From Lachnospiraceae bacterium (GTDB taxonomy: Bacteria > Bacillota > Clostridia > Lachnospirales > Lachnospiraceae), in NCBI GenBank assembly GCA_021203465.1, contig JAJQBC010000047.1:1-43558 (forward strand): 43,558 bases of DNA, read 5' to 3'. Below, piece by piece: positions 34,165 through 43,466 of this stretch. The notes under the pieces are model-generated. The model did no database searches. It worked only from the letters and a program-made list of their open reading frames with translations, and was not told the origin of the DNA. The position numbers and the translations under genes are program-made. Within the stretch, counting starts at the first letter, position 1. The number at the start of each line of letters is the position of its first letter.

Positions 34165-35478
34165 ATGGAAGAAAAAATCAGGAGTGCAGCGAAAGGATAC
34201 GAGAAGGACATGGTCGCCTTCCTGCGCGCGATCATCCGCAACCCGGGCGAGAGCTGCACGGAGAAAGCGCATGCTGACACAATCGCGGCTGAGATGCGAA
34301 AGGTTGGCTTCGACGAAGTCACAATCGACCCGCAGGGCAATGTAATCGGTTATATGGGTACCGGTGACAAAATCATTGCCTACGACGCGCACATCGACAC
34401 CGTCGGTATCGGAAATCTTAACAACTGGGACTTCGACCCCTATGAAGGCTATGAGAATGAGATCGAGATCGGCGGACGCGGCACCTCCGATCAGCTGGGC
34501 GGCATCGTCTCCAGCGTCTACGGCGCGCGCATCATGAAGGATCTCGACCTGATCCCGGAGGGCTGTAAGATCATGGTTGTCGGCTCCGTCCAGGAGGAGG
34601 ACTGCGATGGCCTCTGCTGGCAGTATATTATCAGAGAAGACAAGATTCGACCGGAATTCGTCGTCTCGACCGAGCCGACCGACGGCGGCATCTACCGCGG
34701 ACACCGCGGACGTATGGAAATCCGCGTCGACGTGCACGGCGTCTCCTGCCACGGTTCCGCGCCGGAGCGCGGCGACAACGCGATTTACAAGATGGCCGAC
34801 ATTCTACAGGACGTCCGCGCGCTGAATGAGAACGACGCGGAGGACGACACCGAGATCAAGGGATTAGTAAAGATGCTCGACCCGAAGTACAATCCCGGCT
34901 ATGAGGAGGCCCGCTTCCTCGGAAAGGGCACCGTGACGGTCTCACAGATCTTCTACACCTCGCCGAGCCGTTGCGCGGTGGCGGACTCCTGCTCCGTCTC
35001 ACTCGACCGACGCATGACCTTCGGCGAAACCTGGGAGAGCTGCCTCGACGAGATCCGCGCGCTCCCGTCCGTACAGAAATACGGCGACGACGTCGTCGTC
35101 TCCATGTACAACTACGACCGCCCGTCCTATACCGGCTGCGTCTATGAGATCGAGTGCTATTTCCCGACCTGGGCTATTCCGAAGGACCACAAGGTCACAA
35201 GGGCGCTCGAGGCCGCGCATGTGAGCCTCTTCGGAGAGCAGCGCATCGGCGCGCCGGAGACACTAAAGATGCGGCAGTCCCGCCCGCTGGTCGACAAGTG
35301 GACCTTCTCAACGAACGGCGTCACGATCATGGGACGCAACGGCATCCCCTACATCGGCTTCGGGCCCGGCGCGGAGGCGCAGGCGCATGCCCCGAATGAG
35401 AAGACCTGGAAGCAGGATCTCGTGACCTGCGCCGCCGTCTACGCGATGCTGCCGACGAAATACTTTGAATCCCTTTAA
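34165..35478 (+). CDS. ygeY: YgeY family M20-like hydrolase
   Basis: A 437-residue metal-dependent hydrolase of the M20 family, YgeY branch, tied to selenium and purine degradation. Metal-binding motifs appear as DAHIDTV, SDQLGG and the Glu-Glu of QEEDCDG, and HGVSCHG follows. It probably cleaves an amide in a ring-opened purine intermediate, releasing a diaminopropionate-type product or its precursor; the precise substrate is not shown by sequence. AGGAGG precedes the ATG. The gene lies 16 bases after the regulator. In E. coli, ygeY sits with ygeW and ygeX; only YgeW and YgeY are present here. Confidence 0.93.
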   Translation: MEEKIRSAAKGYEKDMVAFLRAIIRNPGESCTEKAHADTIAAEMRKVGFDEVTIDPQGNVIGYMGTGDKIIAYDAHIDTVGIGNLNNWDFDPYEGYENEIEIGGRGTSDQLGGIVSSVYGARIMKDLDLIPEGCKIMVVGSVQEEDCDGLCWQYIIREDKIRPEFVVSTEPTDGGIYRGHRGRMEIRVDVHGVSCHGSAPERGDNAIYKMADILQDVRALNENDAEDDTEIKGLVKMLDPKYNPGYEEARFLGKGTVTVSQIFYTSPSRCAVADSCSVSLDRRMTFGETWESCLDEIRALPSVQKYGDDVVVSMYNYDRPSYTGCVYEIECYFPTWAIPKDHKVTRALEAAHVSLFGEQRIGAPETLKMRQSRPLVDKWTFSTNGVTIMGRNGIPYIGFGPGAEAQAHAPNEKTWKQDLVTCAAVYAMLPTKYFESL

Positions 35479-35597
35479 GTCCTGACCATATGGCTGTTAC
35501 TGCCCCCTGCTGTTCGACATCCGGCAACAAAATGCAGGAGGCAATACCATAACTGTGAACCGCATATATTAAAGACAGAATCAAGGAGAGTTTCAAT

Positions 35598-36791
35598 ATG
35601 AAAACATTACAGGATTACATCGACAAGCTGAATGCACTGAATTTCAAGGATATGTACGAGGGCGACTTCTTCCTCACCTGGGAGAAGACAGACGACGAGA
35701 TCGAGGCAGTCTTCACCGTCGCCGACGCGCTCCGCTACCTGCGTGAGCACAACATCTCCACCAAGGTCTTCGAGAGCGGCCTCGGCATCAGCCTCTTCCG
35801 CGACAACTCGACGCGCACCCGCTTCTCCTTTGCCTCGGCCTGCAATCTGCTCGGTCTCGAGGTACAGGACCTCGACGAGGGCAAATCGCAGATCGCCCAC
35901 GGCGAGACCGTGCGTGAGACAACGAACATGATTTCCTTCATGGCGGACGTCATCGGCATCCGTGACGACATGTATATCGGAAAGGGAAATAAATACATGC
36001 ACGCTGTCGTCGACGCGGTGACGCAGGGGAATAAGGACGGCGTCCTCGAGCAGAAGCCGACGCTCGTCAACCTGCAGTGCGACATCGACCACCCGACGCA
36101 GGCAATGGCCGACATGCTCCATATCATCCATGAGTTCGGCGGCGTGGAGAATTTGAAGGGCAAGAAGATCGCGATGACCTGGGCCTACTCTCCGTCCTAC
36201 GGCAAGCCGCTCTCCGTCCCGCAGGGCGTCATCGGCCTGATGACCCGCTTCGGCATGGATGTCGTACTCGCGCACCCGGAGGGCTATGATATCTTCCCGG
36301 AGGTCGAGGAGGTCGCAGCCGCGAACGCGGCGAAGTCCGGCGGTTCCTACAAAAAAGTAGCCACCATGGAAGAGGCCTTTAAAGACGCCGACATCGTCTA
36401 TCCGAAGAGCTGGGCTCCCTTTGCCGCGATGGAAAAGCGGACCGACCTCTACGCGCAGGGCGACCAAGCCGGCATCGACGCGCTGGAGAAAGAGCTGCTC
36501 GCGCAGAACGCCCAGCACAAGGACTGGAGCTGCACGGAAGAAATGATGTCCCTGACAAAGGACGGCAAAGCACTCTACCTGCACTGCCTGCCTGCCGACA
36601 TCAGCGGTGTGAGCTGCAAGGAAGGTGAGGTGGACGGAAGCGTCTTTGACCGCTACCGCACCCCGCTTTATAAGGAGGCCAGTTTCAAGCCCTACATCAT
36701 CGCGGCGATGATCTTCCTCGCGAAATTTGCGGATCCGGCCGCCCTGCTGAAGCAGCTCGAAGAAAAAGGAACGCCGCGTGTTATGAAATAA
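35598..36791 (+). CDS. ygeW: YgeW family knotted carbamoyltransferase
   Basis: A 397-residue member of the aspartate/ornithine carbamoyltransferase superfamily, YgeW branch (E. coli YgeW has about 396). The carbamoyl-phosphate site STRTR is at 71-75, with HPTQAMADMLH and HCLPADISG as the further signature segments. In the purine pathway it is thought to run toward phosphorolysis of a carbamoyl group, producing carbamoyl phosphate for the next gene. AAGGAGAG precedes the ATG. The 119 bases before it hold an imperfect 8-bp inverted repeat (35503-35510 with 35534-35541), of unclear meaning. Confidence 0.95.
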   Translation: MKTLQDYIDKLNALNFKDMYEGDFFLTWEKTDDEIEAVFTVADALRYLREHNISTKVFESGLGISLFRDNSTRTRFSFASACNLLGLEVQDLDEGKSQIAHGETVRETTNMISFMADVIGIRDDMYIGKGNKYMHAVVDAVTQGNKDGVLEQKPTLVNLQCDIDHPTQAMADMLHIIHEFGGVENLKGKKIAMTWAYSPSYGKPLSVPQGVIGLMTRFGMDVVLAHPEGYDIFPEVEEVAAANAAKSGGSYKKVATMEEAFKDADIVYPKSWAPFAAMEKRTDLYAQGDQAGIDALEKELLAQNAQHKDWSCTEEMMSLTKDGKALYLHCLPADISGVSCKEGEVDGSVFDRYRTPLYKEASFKPYIIAAMIFLAKFADPAALLKQLEEKGTPRVMK

Positions 36792-36805
36792 GCCGGAGGT
36801 GTCAT

Positions 36806-37750
36806 ATGCTTAAAAAGAAACGTGTTGTGATCGCTCTGGGCGGCAACGCGCTCGGCAATACGCTCCCGGAGCAGATGGCCGCCGTGAAGATTACTTCGCG
36901 GGCGATCGTCGATCTGATCGAGGAGGGCTGCGAGGTCGTCGTCGTGCACGGCAACGGCCCACAGGTCGGCATGGTGAATAACGCGATGATCGCGTTGACG
37001 CACGAGGATCCGGAACAGCCGAATACGCCGCTCTCCGTCTGCGTTGCGATGAGCCAGGCCTACATCGGCTACGACCTGCAGAACGCGCTGCGCGAAGAGC
37101 TGCTGAATCGCGGCATTACCGATATCCCGGTGGCCACGATGATCACGCAGATCCGTGTCGACGCTGACGATCCGGCATTTCAGAACCCGTCGAAGCCGAT
37201 TGGGAAATTTGTCACAAAGGAAATCGCCGACGAGCTCGCGCAGAAGTACGATTACATCATGAAGGAGGACGCCGGGCGCGGCTGGCGCAGAGTCGTCGCC
37301 TCGCCCAAGCCGGTCGAGGTCGTCGAGATCGGCACGATTCGGACGATGGTGGACTCCGGAGACCTGGTCATCGCCTGTGGGGGAGGCGGTATCCCGGTCG
37401 TCCGTCAGGGCAACCATCTGAAGGGCGCCAGCGCCGTAATTGACAAAGATTTTGCCAGCTGCCTGCTCGCGAAGGAGCTGGACGCGGATTTCCTGATCAT
37501 CCTGACCGCGGTTGAGAAAGTCGCGATCCGCTACGGAAAACCGGACGAACAGTGGCTCGATGAGCTCAGCGTCGCGGAGGCGCAGCGCTATATTGCGGAG
37601 GGGCATTTCGCACCCGGTTCGATGCTGCCGAAGGTGCAGGCCGCCGTCGATTTTGCCTCCTCAAAGGAGGGGCGTCAGGCGCTCATTACCCTGCTGGAAA
37701 AAGCAAAGGAAGGCATCCTCGGCAAGACGGGGACGCGTATCCATATGTAA
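36806..37750 (+). CDS. arcC: Carbamate kinase
   Basis: A 314-residue amino-acid-kinase-fold enzyme that makes ATP and carbamate from carbamoyl phosphate and ADP. Motifs include ALGGNALGN at the N-terminus, VVHGNGPQVG, ACGGGGIPVV and ILTAVEKV. It follows ygeW by 14 bases, and E. coli has the homologue YqeA in the same neighbourhood, so the pair is the likely energy-conserving step of purine breakdown. GGAGG precedes the ATG. Length and all key motifs are normal. Confidence 0.95.
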   Translation: MLKKKRVVIALGGNALGNTLPEQMAAVKITSRAIVDLIEEGCEVVVVHGNGPQVGMVNNAMIALTHEDPEQPNTPLSVCVAMSQAYIGYDLQNALREELLNRGITDIPVATMITQIRVDADDPAFQNPSKPIGKFVTKEIADELAQKYDYIMKEDAGRGWRRVVASPKPVEVVEIGTIRTMVDSGDLVIACGGGGIPVVRQGNHLKGASAVIDKDFASCLLAKELDADFLIILTAVEKVAIRYGKPDEQWLDELSVAEAQRYIAEGHFAPGSMLPKVQAAVDFASSKEGRQALITLLEKAKEGILGKTGTRIHM

Positions 37751-37761
37751 CTGTCATAAAA

Positions 37762-37859
37762 GTCTCAGCAACTGTCGTAGTAACCGCAAACCTGTTCCGA
37801 ACTATGAAAGTTCCAGTCGGCGACCGCGCAGATTGCCGGATGTGAGACGATCTTTCATA
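37762..37859 (+). ncRNA. Candidate structured leader before the purine permease
   Basis: The 148 bases between carbamate kinase and the permease contain three possible pairings: GTCTCA (37762-37767) with TGAGAC (37843-37848), TATGAAAG (37803-37810) with CTTTCATA (37852-37859), and CGGC (37818-37821) with GCCG (37835-37838). The first two cross and cannot both form, so they could switch. No known purine riboswitch consensus is visible. Chance pairing cannot be excluded. Confidence 0.3.
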
Positions 37860-37898
37860 TGCGGGGCACTGACATTTTAGTAAGAGGAGGTAAGAAAA

Positions 37899-39239
37899 AT
37901 GTTAGAGAACCTGTTCAAACTCAAGGAAAACGGTACAAATGTGAGAACGGAAGTCGTCGCCGGGGTTACGACCTTTATGACCATGGCCTATATTCTGGCG
38001 CTGAACCCTTCCATCCTGTCCGCTTCCGGCATGGACGCAAATGCGGTCCTGATGGCGACCGCAATCGCATCCTTCATCGGTACCATGGCAATGGCGTTGC
38101 TCGCGAATTATCCCTTCGCGCTGGCGCCCGGACTCGGCCTGAACGCCTACTTCGCCTACACGGTATGCGGCAGCATGGGCTACTCCTGGCAGTTTGCCCT
38201 GCTCGCGGTCTTTGCGGAGGGACTTATTTTTATCCTGCTCTCCCTGACGAATGTGCGCGAGGCCATCTTCAACGCGATTCCTGCCCAGCTCAAAAAGGGC
38301 GTATCCGTGGGCATCGGTCTCTTTGTCGCCTTTATCGGCCTGCAGAACGGCGGCCTGGTCGTGAATGACGACTCCACACTCGTGGCAATCACCAGCTTCG
38401 TGTCAGACTTCAACACGACCGGCATCAGCGCCCTGCTCTGCATCATCGGCGTCTTCATCATCGCGGTACTTTCCGTGAAGAAGATCAAGGGCTCCATCCT
38501 GATCGGCATCATCGCGACCTGGGTGATCGGCATGATCTGTCAGGCGCTCGGCATCTACCAGGGTTCCTCGCTCTACCTGGTCTGGTCGAACTTCAATCCG
38601 GGGTCAATCGGGCAAACTTTCGGGCAGTGCTTCAACGTGGATTTCAGCAGCGTACGGATCCTCGACTTCATCGTCATCATCTTCGCCTTCCTGTTCGTCG
38701 ATGTGTTTGACACCCTTGGCACGCTGATCGGTGTCGCGAACAAGGCAGATATGCTCGACGAAGAAGGCAAGCTGCCGCGCATCAAGCCGGCGCTGCTCGC
38801 GGATGCGATCGGCACCACCGCTGGCGCGATCTGCGGCACCTCGACCGTCACGACCTTCGTCGAGAGTTCCTCCGGCGTATCCGAGGGCGGACGCACCGGA
38901 CTCACGGCGGCGGTCACCGGCCTTCTGTTCCTGCTGGCGATCTTCCTGTCCCCGATCTTCATCGCGATCCCAAGCTTTGCGACGGGCTCCGCGCTGATCT
39001 ATGTCGGCTTCCTGATGATCACCGCAGTCATCGACATTGATTTTGCCGACATCACAGAGGCACTTCCCGCCTACCTGTGCCTGATCGCCATGCCCCTGAT
39101 GTACAGCATCTCCGAGGGTATCGCCGTCGGCGTCATCTCCTACGTTGTGATCAACCTCTGCTCCGGCAAGGCGAAGAAGATCACGCCGCTCATGTACGTA
39201 CTGGCGGTATTGTTTATTCTGAAATATATCTTCTTATAA
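37899..39239 (+). CDS. NCS2/AzgA-like purine permease (guanine/hypoxanthine type)
   Basis: A 446-residue integral membrane permease with about 12 to 14 hydrophobic segments. The hallmarks are GLGLNAYFAYTV near the first third, VDVFDTLGTLIG, and ESSSGVSEGGRTGL. The AzgA/PbuG branch imports adenine, guanine or hypoxanthine with protons; xanthine and urate carriers usually belong to another NCS2 branch. AGGAGG precedes the ATG. It lies between carbamate kinase and adenine deaminase, so adenine or hypoxanthine import is the best guess. Confidence 0.9.
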   Translation: MLENLFKLKENGTNVRTEVVAGVTTFMTMAYILALNPSILSASGMDANAVLMATAIASFIGTMAMALLANYPFALAPGLGLNAYFAYTVCGSMGYSWQFALLAVFAEGLIFILLSLTNVREAIFNAIPAQLKKGVSVGIGLFVAFIGLQNGGLVVNDDSTLVAITSFVSDFNTTGISALLCIIGVFIIAVLSVKKIKGSILIGIIATWVIGMICQALGIYQGSSLYLVWSNFNPGSIGQTFGQCFNVDFSSVRILDFIVIIFAFLFVDVFDTLGTLIGVANKADMLDEEGKLPRIKPALLADAIGTTAGAICGTSTVTTFVESSSGVSEGGRTGLTAAVTGLLFLLAIFLSPIFIAIPSFATGSALIYVGFLMITAVIDIDFADITEALPAYLCLIAMPLMYSISEGIAVGVISYVVINLCSGKAKKITPLMYVLAVLFILKYIFL

Positions 39240-39300
39240 GAACCGTTTACCCGCTTTGCGGGCGTTACCGGATAAGCTGATGGTTTCGCATTTCCATGCG

Positions 39301-39352
39301 CCTGCTGTCAGCAGCAGGACCTGGCGGAGTCACTTCCGCCGGGTCTTTTTCT
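39301..39352 (+). terminator. Tandem hairpins ending in a strong terminator, just before ade
   Basis: A 7-bp stem (39301-39307 with 39312-39318) is followed directly by a stem of 11 pairs including one T-G (39318-39328 with 39335-39345), ending in TTTTTCT. This is a strong intrinsic terminator. It ends only about 10 bases before the AAAGGAG ribosome site of ade, with no promoter visible in between. It may be an attenuator for ade or a leaky terminator of the permease gene. A small CCCGC/GCGGG hairpin lies upstream at about 39250-39262. Confidence 0.7.
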
Positions 39353-39370
39353 AAACAGAAAGGAGCAGCT

Positions 39371-41110
39371 ATGAAGAAAAACAACGTAACAACAGCAGAA
39401 CTGCGCAGCCGGATCGACGTGGCTGCGGGAAATGTAAAGGCGGACATCGTCCTGAAAAATGCCAGAATTGTCAACGTGTTCACGGAAAAAATCGAGGAGG
39501 CGGATATCGCCATCCTCGGCGACAGGATCGTCGGTATCGGACGTTATCACGGCGGCATCGAGACAGATCTCGAGGGAAAATACGTCTGCCCCGGATTTCT
39601 GGACGGACATATCCACCTTGAGAGTTCCATGATCTCGCCGCGCGAGTTCGAATGTACGGTGCTGCCGCATGGCACAACCGCGGTGATCACAGACCCGCAC
39701 GAAATCACAAATGTGGCGGGCGAGGACGGCCTGCACTATATTCTGGACGAGACGGAGGGGCTGACGCTGAATGTCTATGTGATGATGCCATCCTGCGTGC
39801 CCTGCACCGCCATCGACGAATCCGGCGCCATATTTGAGGCGAAGGATATCCTCCCCTGGTACGAACACGGGCGTGTTCTCGGTCTCGCGGAAATGATGAA
39901 CTCCGTCGGCGTCGTCGGCAAGGAGAAAGACATCCTCCAGAAAATTGCGGATGCGAAAAACTGTGAAAAGCTGATCGACGGCCACGCGCCGCTCCTCTCC
40001 GAAAAAGATCTGAACGCCTACGCCGGATCCGGCGTTCTCTCCGACCATGAATGCTCCAACGCGGAGGAAGCGTTCGAAAAGCTGAGCCTCGGCCAGTGGA
40101 TCATGATCCGCGAAGGAACCGCCGCCAGAAACCTCGAGGCGCTGATCTCTCTCTGTGAGGCGCCGTATTACCAGCGCTGCATGTTTGTGACCGATGACAG
40201 GCACCCCGGCGATCTGATCGAAAAGGGGCATATTGATTACATCATCCGCAAGGCCATCCGTCTGGGCGCCGATCCGATTCGCGCAATAAAAATGGCCACC
40301 TGGAATCCCGCGCAGTATTTCAGGCTCCACGACCGCGGTGCCGTCGCGCCGGGTTATCTGGCTGACCTTGTCATTCTGGAGAGTCTTGAGGATGTCCGCG
40401 TGTGCGGCGTCTACAAGAACGGAAAACCTGCGCTGGAGGCCGAGGAAGCTCCGCCGCTGCAGCAGGAAAATTACCCGCGTGTGTGGGACTCCTTCCATAT
40501 GCCGGAGGTAACTGAACAAAGCCTCACCGTCGACACGAGTGGTTCCCTCGAGCGCGTGATCGAACTGATTCCGGGCGAATTGCTGACAAGGGAGCTGCTT
40601 GTGCCGAAAATCGAGAAATCTGGATTCCCGGTCGGCGTGGATCCTGATCAGGATATCCTGAAAGCGGTCGTATTCGAGCGCCATAAAAATACGGGGCACA
40701 GAGGCGTCGGCTTTATCAAAGGTTACGGAATCAAAAAGGGCGCGGTCGCCTCCAGCGTCGCGCACGACTCGCACAACCTGATCGTGATCGGCGCAGGCGA
40801 CCGGGATATCACGCTGGCCGCGAACTGCGTGCGCAAAAACGGCGGCGGACTGGCAGTCGTAATTGACGGAAAGGTAGCCGGGGAACTTCCGCTCCCGATC
40901 GCCGGGCTGATGAGCGAGCTCTCTGCGGAGGAGACAGAAGAACGTCTGGAGACCCTCAAGGAACTGTGCCGCGATATCGGTCTCGCAGAAGGTATCGACC
41001 CCTTCATGACGCTCGGCTTCGTGAGCCTGCCAGTCATCCCGCAACTGCGGCTGACCACGCGCGGGATTGTCGATGTGGGAAAGCAGGAGATGCTGGAAGC
41101 GTTTTTCTGA
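39371..41110 (+). CDS. ade: Adenine deaminase
   Basis: A 579-residue bacterial adenine deaminase of the amidohydrolase superfamily, turning adenine into hypoxanthine and ammonia. Motifs include FLDGHIHLESSM (His80, His82), GHAPLLSEKDLNAY, DDRHPGDLIEKGHIDY and NPAQYFRL, with the usual C-terminal substrate domain. AAAGGAG precedes the ATG at 39371; the frame to 39296 runs through the terminator and is not used. It supplies hypoxanthine to the purine oxidation genes and sits beside the likely purine permease. Length is normal. Confidence 0.95.
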   Translation: MKKNNVTTAELRSRIDVAAGNVKADIVLKNARIVNVFTEKIEEADIAILGDRIVGIGRYHGGIETDLEGKYVCPGFLDGHIHLESSMISPREFECTVLPHGTTAVITDPHEITNVAGEDGLHYILDETEGLTLNVYVMMPSCVPCTAIDESGAIFEAKDILPWYEHGRVLGLAEMMNSVGVVGKEKDILQKIADAKNCEKLIDGHAPLLSEKDLNAYAGSGVLSDHECSNAEEAFEKLSLGQWIMIREGTAARNLEALISLCEAPYYQRCMFVTDDRHPGDLIEKGHIDYIIRKAIRLGADPIRAIKMATWNPAQYFRLHDRGAVAPGYLADLVILESLEDVRVCGVYKNGKPALEAEEAPPLQQENYPRVWDSFHMPEVTEQSLTVDTSGSLERVIELIPGELLTRELLVPKIEKSGFPVGVDPDQDILKAVVFERHKNTGHRGVGFIKGYGIKKGAVASSVAHDSHNLIVIGAGDRDITLAANCVRKNGGGLAVVIDGKVAGELPLPIAGLMSELSAEETEERLETLKELCRDIGLAEGIDPFMTLGFVSLPVIPQLRLTTRGIVDVGKQEMLEAFF

Positions 41111-41153
41111 GCGGCTTTTGAAGTTAACGACAGATCTTAACACATTTTCATCC

Positions 41154-41188
41154 AAAAAGAGGAATGCCATTGTGGTTTTCCTCTTTTT
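41154..41188. terminator. Bidirectional terminator between ade and the LysR gene
   Basis: A perfect 11-bp stem, AAAAAGAGGAA (41154-41164) with TTCCTCTTTTT (41178-41188), has a 13-base loop. The arms supply T-runs on both strands, so it can end both convergent transcripts. The remaining bases to 41379 show only a short CCTGTA/TACAGG hairpin and no gene. Confidence 0.8.
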
Positions 41189-41379
41189 CAATATCCCGCG
41201 CAGATATCCTGAAGGTTCAGCTGCATGCCATGCCCTGTAGAGTACAGGCTCCATGCCATTTCCTCTGGACAATATAATTATGAGATAGGCGAGGCAGAAA
41301 TTTTTCGATTGTCACGGCCAGACTCATGCACAACTGCATATAGCGCGAAGCAATCAACTTATATCACACTGCAGTCTGC

Positions 41380-42270
41380 TCATCTATGATACAATTGCAC
41401 CGCACCATCAATAAACTCCCCCTGCAGCGGACTGAGTTTCCTTCTACCGCAGTACGCGATATAAAAACTGCGCGTCGCAACCGTATTCAACGGCCAAGTG
41501 AGGAGCCTGCCCTGCTCCGCCATTTCTCTGACGGCGAGTTCGGAGCAGATCGAGATTCCGACGCCCTCCTCGATCATCCGCGTCAGCGATTGCAGGTCGT
41601 TGGTTCCTGCCACAATATGTAACGCAGTCGGCGACATTCCCAGTTCTCTGAGAATCTGCTCGGAGACGGCTTCCGTACCGGAACCGCGTTCTCTTTGTAT
41701 GTAAGGCGATTTCAGAATTTCACGGAGTCCCTTCCCCTCTTCCTTCATACGCCGATACTCATCGCTGGCTGGTGCGGCGAGTACCAGCCTGTCGGCGCAG
41801 AGCGAAATATAGCCGCACTTTGTAGAAGGAAATTCCTGTCCCAGAAAGCCGACGTCGACCGTCCCATCCTGCAGCATTTCGTGGATATCTCTGCTGTCTC
41901 CCTGCCGCACTACGCAGACAACGTCAGGATGTCCCGCCTGAAAGCGGCGGATGATCTCCGGCAGCATAAAGGCAGATGGAATGGAGGACGCACCAAGCCG
42001 CAGCATACTCTGCGGGCGCTCTGAGACCGCTGTAATTGCAGCATCGCGCGTCTCCACGATACGCTTTGCGTAGCGCAGGAAGGTCTCGCCCTCCGGGGTC
42101 AGCCGCAGGCTTTTCGTCGTGCGGACGATGAGCTGCCGCTTCAGCTCCTTCTCCAGATTTTTTACATGCGAACTGACCGTCGACTGGGACAAATACAGGG
42201 CATCCGCTGCGAGCGAGAAGCTCTTCTTCTCGGCGACCGCCACAAAGGCTTCAAGCTGCCGAAACTCCAT
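41380..42270 (-). CDS. LysR-family regulator, selenium-metabolism type
   Basis: A 296-residue LysR regulator with an N-terminal winged helix-turn-helix (about residues 1-60, [18 protein letters not shown]) and a C-terminal LysR substrate domain (about 90-290). Its ATG overlaps the end of the cysteine-desulfurase-like gene by 20 bases, with AGGAGG 6 bases upstream, so the two are coupled. A LysR group associated with selenium metabolism is known, and the neighbourhood fits it. Target genes and ligand are not known. Confidence 0.88.
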   Translation of the reverse strand: MEFRQLEAFVAVAEKKSFSLAADALYLSQSTVSSHVKNLEKELKRQLIVRTTKSLRLTPEGETFLRYAKRIVETRDAAITAVSERPQSMLRLGASSIPSAFMLPEIIRRFQAGHPDVVCVVRQGDSRDIHEMLQDGTVDVGFLGQEFPSTKCGYISLCADRLVLAAPASDEYRRMKEEGKGLREILKSPYIQRERGSGTEAVSEQILRELGMSPTALHIVAGTNDLQSLTRMIEEGVGISICSELAVREMAEQGRLLTWPLNTVATRSFYIAYCGRRKLSPLQGEFIDGAVQLYHR

Positions 42271-43414
42271 TGCAGACCTCCTTTAGAACGCTAAGGCAGC
42301 GCGCCACCTCTTCCTCTGTGTTGCAGTGCCCGAAGGAAAAACGGATCGTTCCCTCCGGATAGGTCCCCAGCGTCTTGTGTGCGGACGGCGCGCAATGCAG
42401 GCCGACGCGCGTCTGGATATGATATTTTTCGTCAAGCAGATAAGCGCAGCGCGCGAGCTCGATTCCCTTCGTCTGCGCGGAGACGACCGGCGCGCGGTTC
42501 CGAATATCCCGCAGGCCGATGATTTTCAGACCTGGAATTTCTTCCGCCCCTGCGAGGAACTGTCCGGTCAGCGCGAGCTCCTTTCGCAGAATCTCCTCCT
42601 GCCCTGTCTCCTCGATATACTGTAACGCCGCATGCAGACCGTAAATTCCCGGGAGATTCAGTGTCCCCGCCTCGAAGCGGTCCGGCATAAAGGTCGGAAC
42701 CTCCTCCGTATGGGAGATGCTGCCTGTCCCACCGGAAATCAGCGGCTCGATCTCCTCCGCAAGACCCTCCCGCAAGACAAAGCCGCCGATCCCCTGCGGT
42801 CCCAGCAAACCCTTGTGTCCGGTAAAAGCGACCGCGTCGATGTGCATAGCTTCCATGTCGATCGGAAAGACGCCTGCCGTCTGCGCACTGTCCAGAATAT
42901 ACAAAAGCCCATTTTCCCGGCAGAATGCCCCGATCTCCGCAATCGGCAACAGCGTCCCGCAGACATTCGACGCGTGCGTCGTCACGACCGCCCGCGTATT
43001 CTCCCGCAGCATTCCGGGAAGACAGGCCTCATCCATGCTCCCGTCCGCCGCGCAGGGAATCCGGTCAAACTCGACGCCCTGCCGCTTCAGCTGCTGCAAC
43101 GGACGCATCACGGCATTGTGCTCCATGGAGGAGACCAGCACATGGTCGCCGGGGCGCAACAGCCCCTTTAGCAAAATATTCAGCGACAGCGTGACGCCGG
43201 AGGTAAAGACGACGTTCCTGCAATCCTCCGCGCCAAACAGCCTCACAAGCGCCTCGCGCGTCTCAAACAGCACATCTTCCGCTGCATAGGCCACCGCATA
43301 GCCGCCGCGGTTCACATTGCAGCCGACCTCCGTCATATAGCGAAGCATCGCCTCCGGCACGCCGGGCGGCTTCGGATAGGACGTAGCGGCCTGATCGAAA
43401 TAAATGGCTTGCAT
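42251..43414 (-). CDS. Cysteine desulfurase-like class V aminotransferase, selenium-linked
   Basis: A 387-residue PLP enzyme of the class V aminotransferase/cysteine desulfurase group, resembling the family that occurs with selenium-dependent molybdenum hydroxylases. The opening [12 protein letters not shown], the PLP lysine Lys201 ([12 protein letters not shown]) and a C-terminal cysteine Cys341 ([13 protein letters not shown]) are the expected features. It probably mobilises sulfur or selenium from cysteine or selenocysteine for the cofactor of the xanthine dehydrogenases here. I chose the ATG at 43414, with GAGGAGG 5 bases upstream; the frame to 43444 has no better site. Confidence 0.88.
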   Translation of the reverse strand: MQAIYFDQAATSYPKPPGVPEAMLRYMTEVGCNVNRGGYAVAYAAEDVLFETREALVRLFGAEDCRNVVFTSGVTLSLNILLKGLLRPGDHVLVSSMEHNAVMRPLQQLKRQGVEFDRIPCAADGSMDEACLPGMLRENTRAVVTTHASNVCGTLLPIAEIGAFCRENGLLYILDSAQTAGVFPIDMEAMHIDAVAFTGHKGLLGPQGIGGFVLREGLAEEIEPLISGGTGSISHTEEVPTFMPDRFEAGTLNLPGIYGLHAALQYIEETGQEEILRKELALTGQFLAGAEEIPGLKIIGLRDIRNRAPVVSAQTKGIELARCAYLLDEKYHIQTRVGLHCAPSAHKTLGTYPEGTIRFSFGHCNTEEEVARCLSVLKEVCNGVSAA

Positions 43415-43440
43415 AAATACCTCCTCACATACAATGGGAA

Positions 43441-43466
43441 CCATTTTGCCAATGTCGGCAAAATGG
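43441..43466. promoter_or_regulatory. Inverted repeat upstream of the desulfurase gene
   Basis: A perfect 10-bp inverted repeat, CCATTTTGCC (43441-43450) and GGCAAAATGG (43457-43466), has a 6-base spacer. It lies about 27 bases before the ATG of the desulfurase-like gene. It may be an operator, or a hairpin in the mRNA leader; no T-run follows, so it is not a terminator. The sequence beyond it to the window edge is AT-rich and shows no clear promoter pair. Confidence 0.45.

Noticed and set aside
35503-35541. Hairpin between ygeY and ygeW as a terminator
   Set aside because: The stem has a mismatch, a long loop and no T-run; the genes are expected to be co-transcribed.
37747-37860. Possible third copy of the inverted-end repeat
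   Set aside because: Only the first ten bases (GTAACTGTCA) match an end; the core and the opposite end are not found.
39308-41272. A 654-codon open frame antisense to adenine deaminase
   Set aside because: It mirrors the ade gene, has no family likeness or ribosome site, and such long antisense frames are expected from GC-rich codon use.
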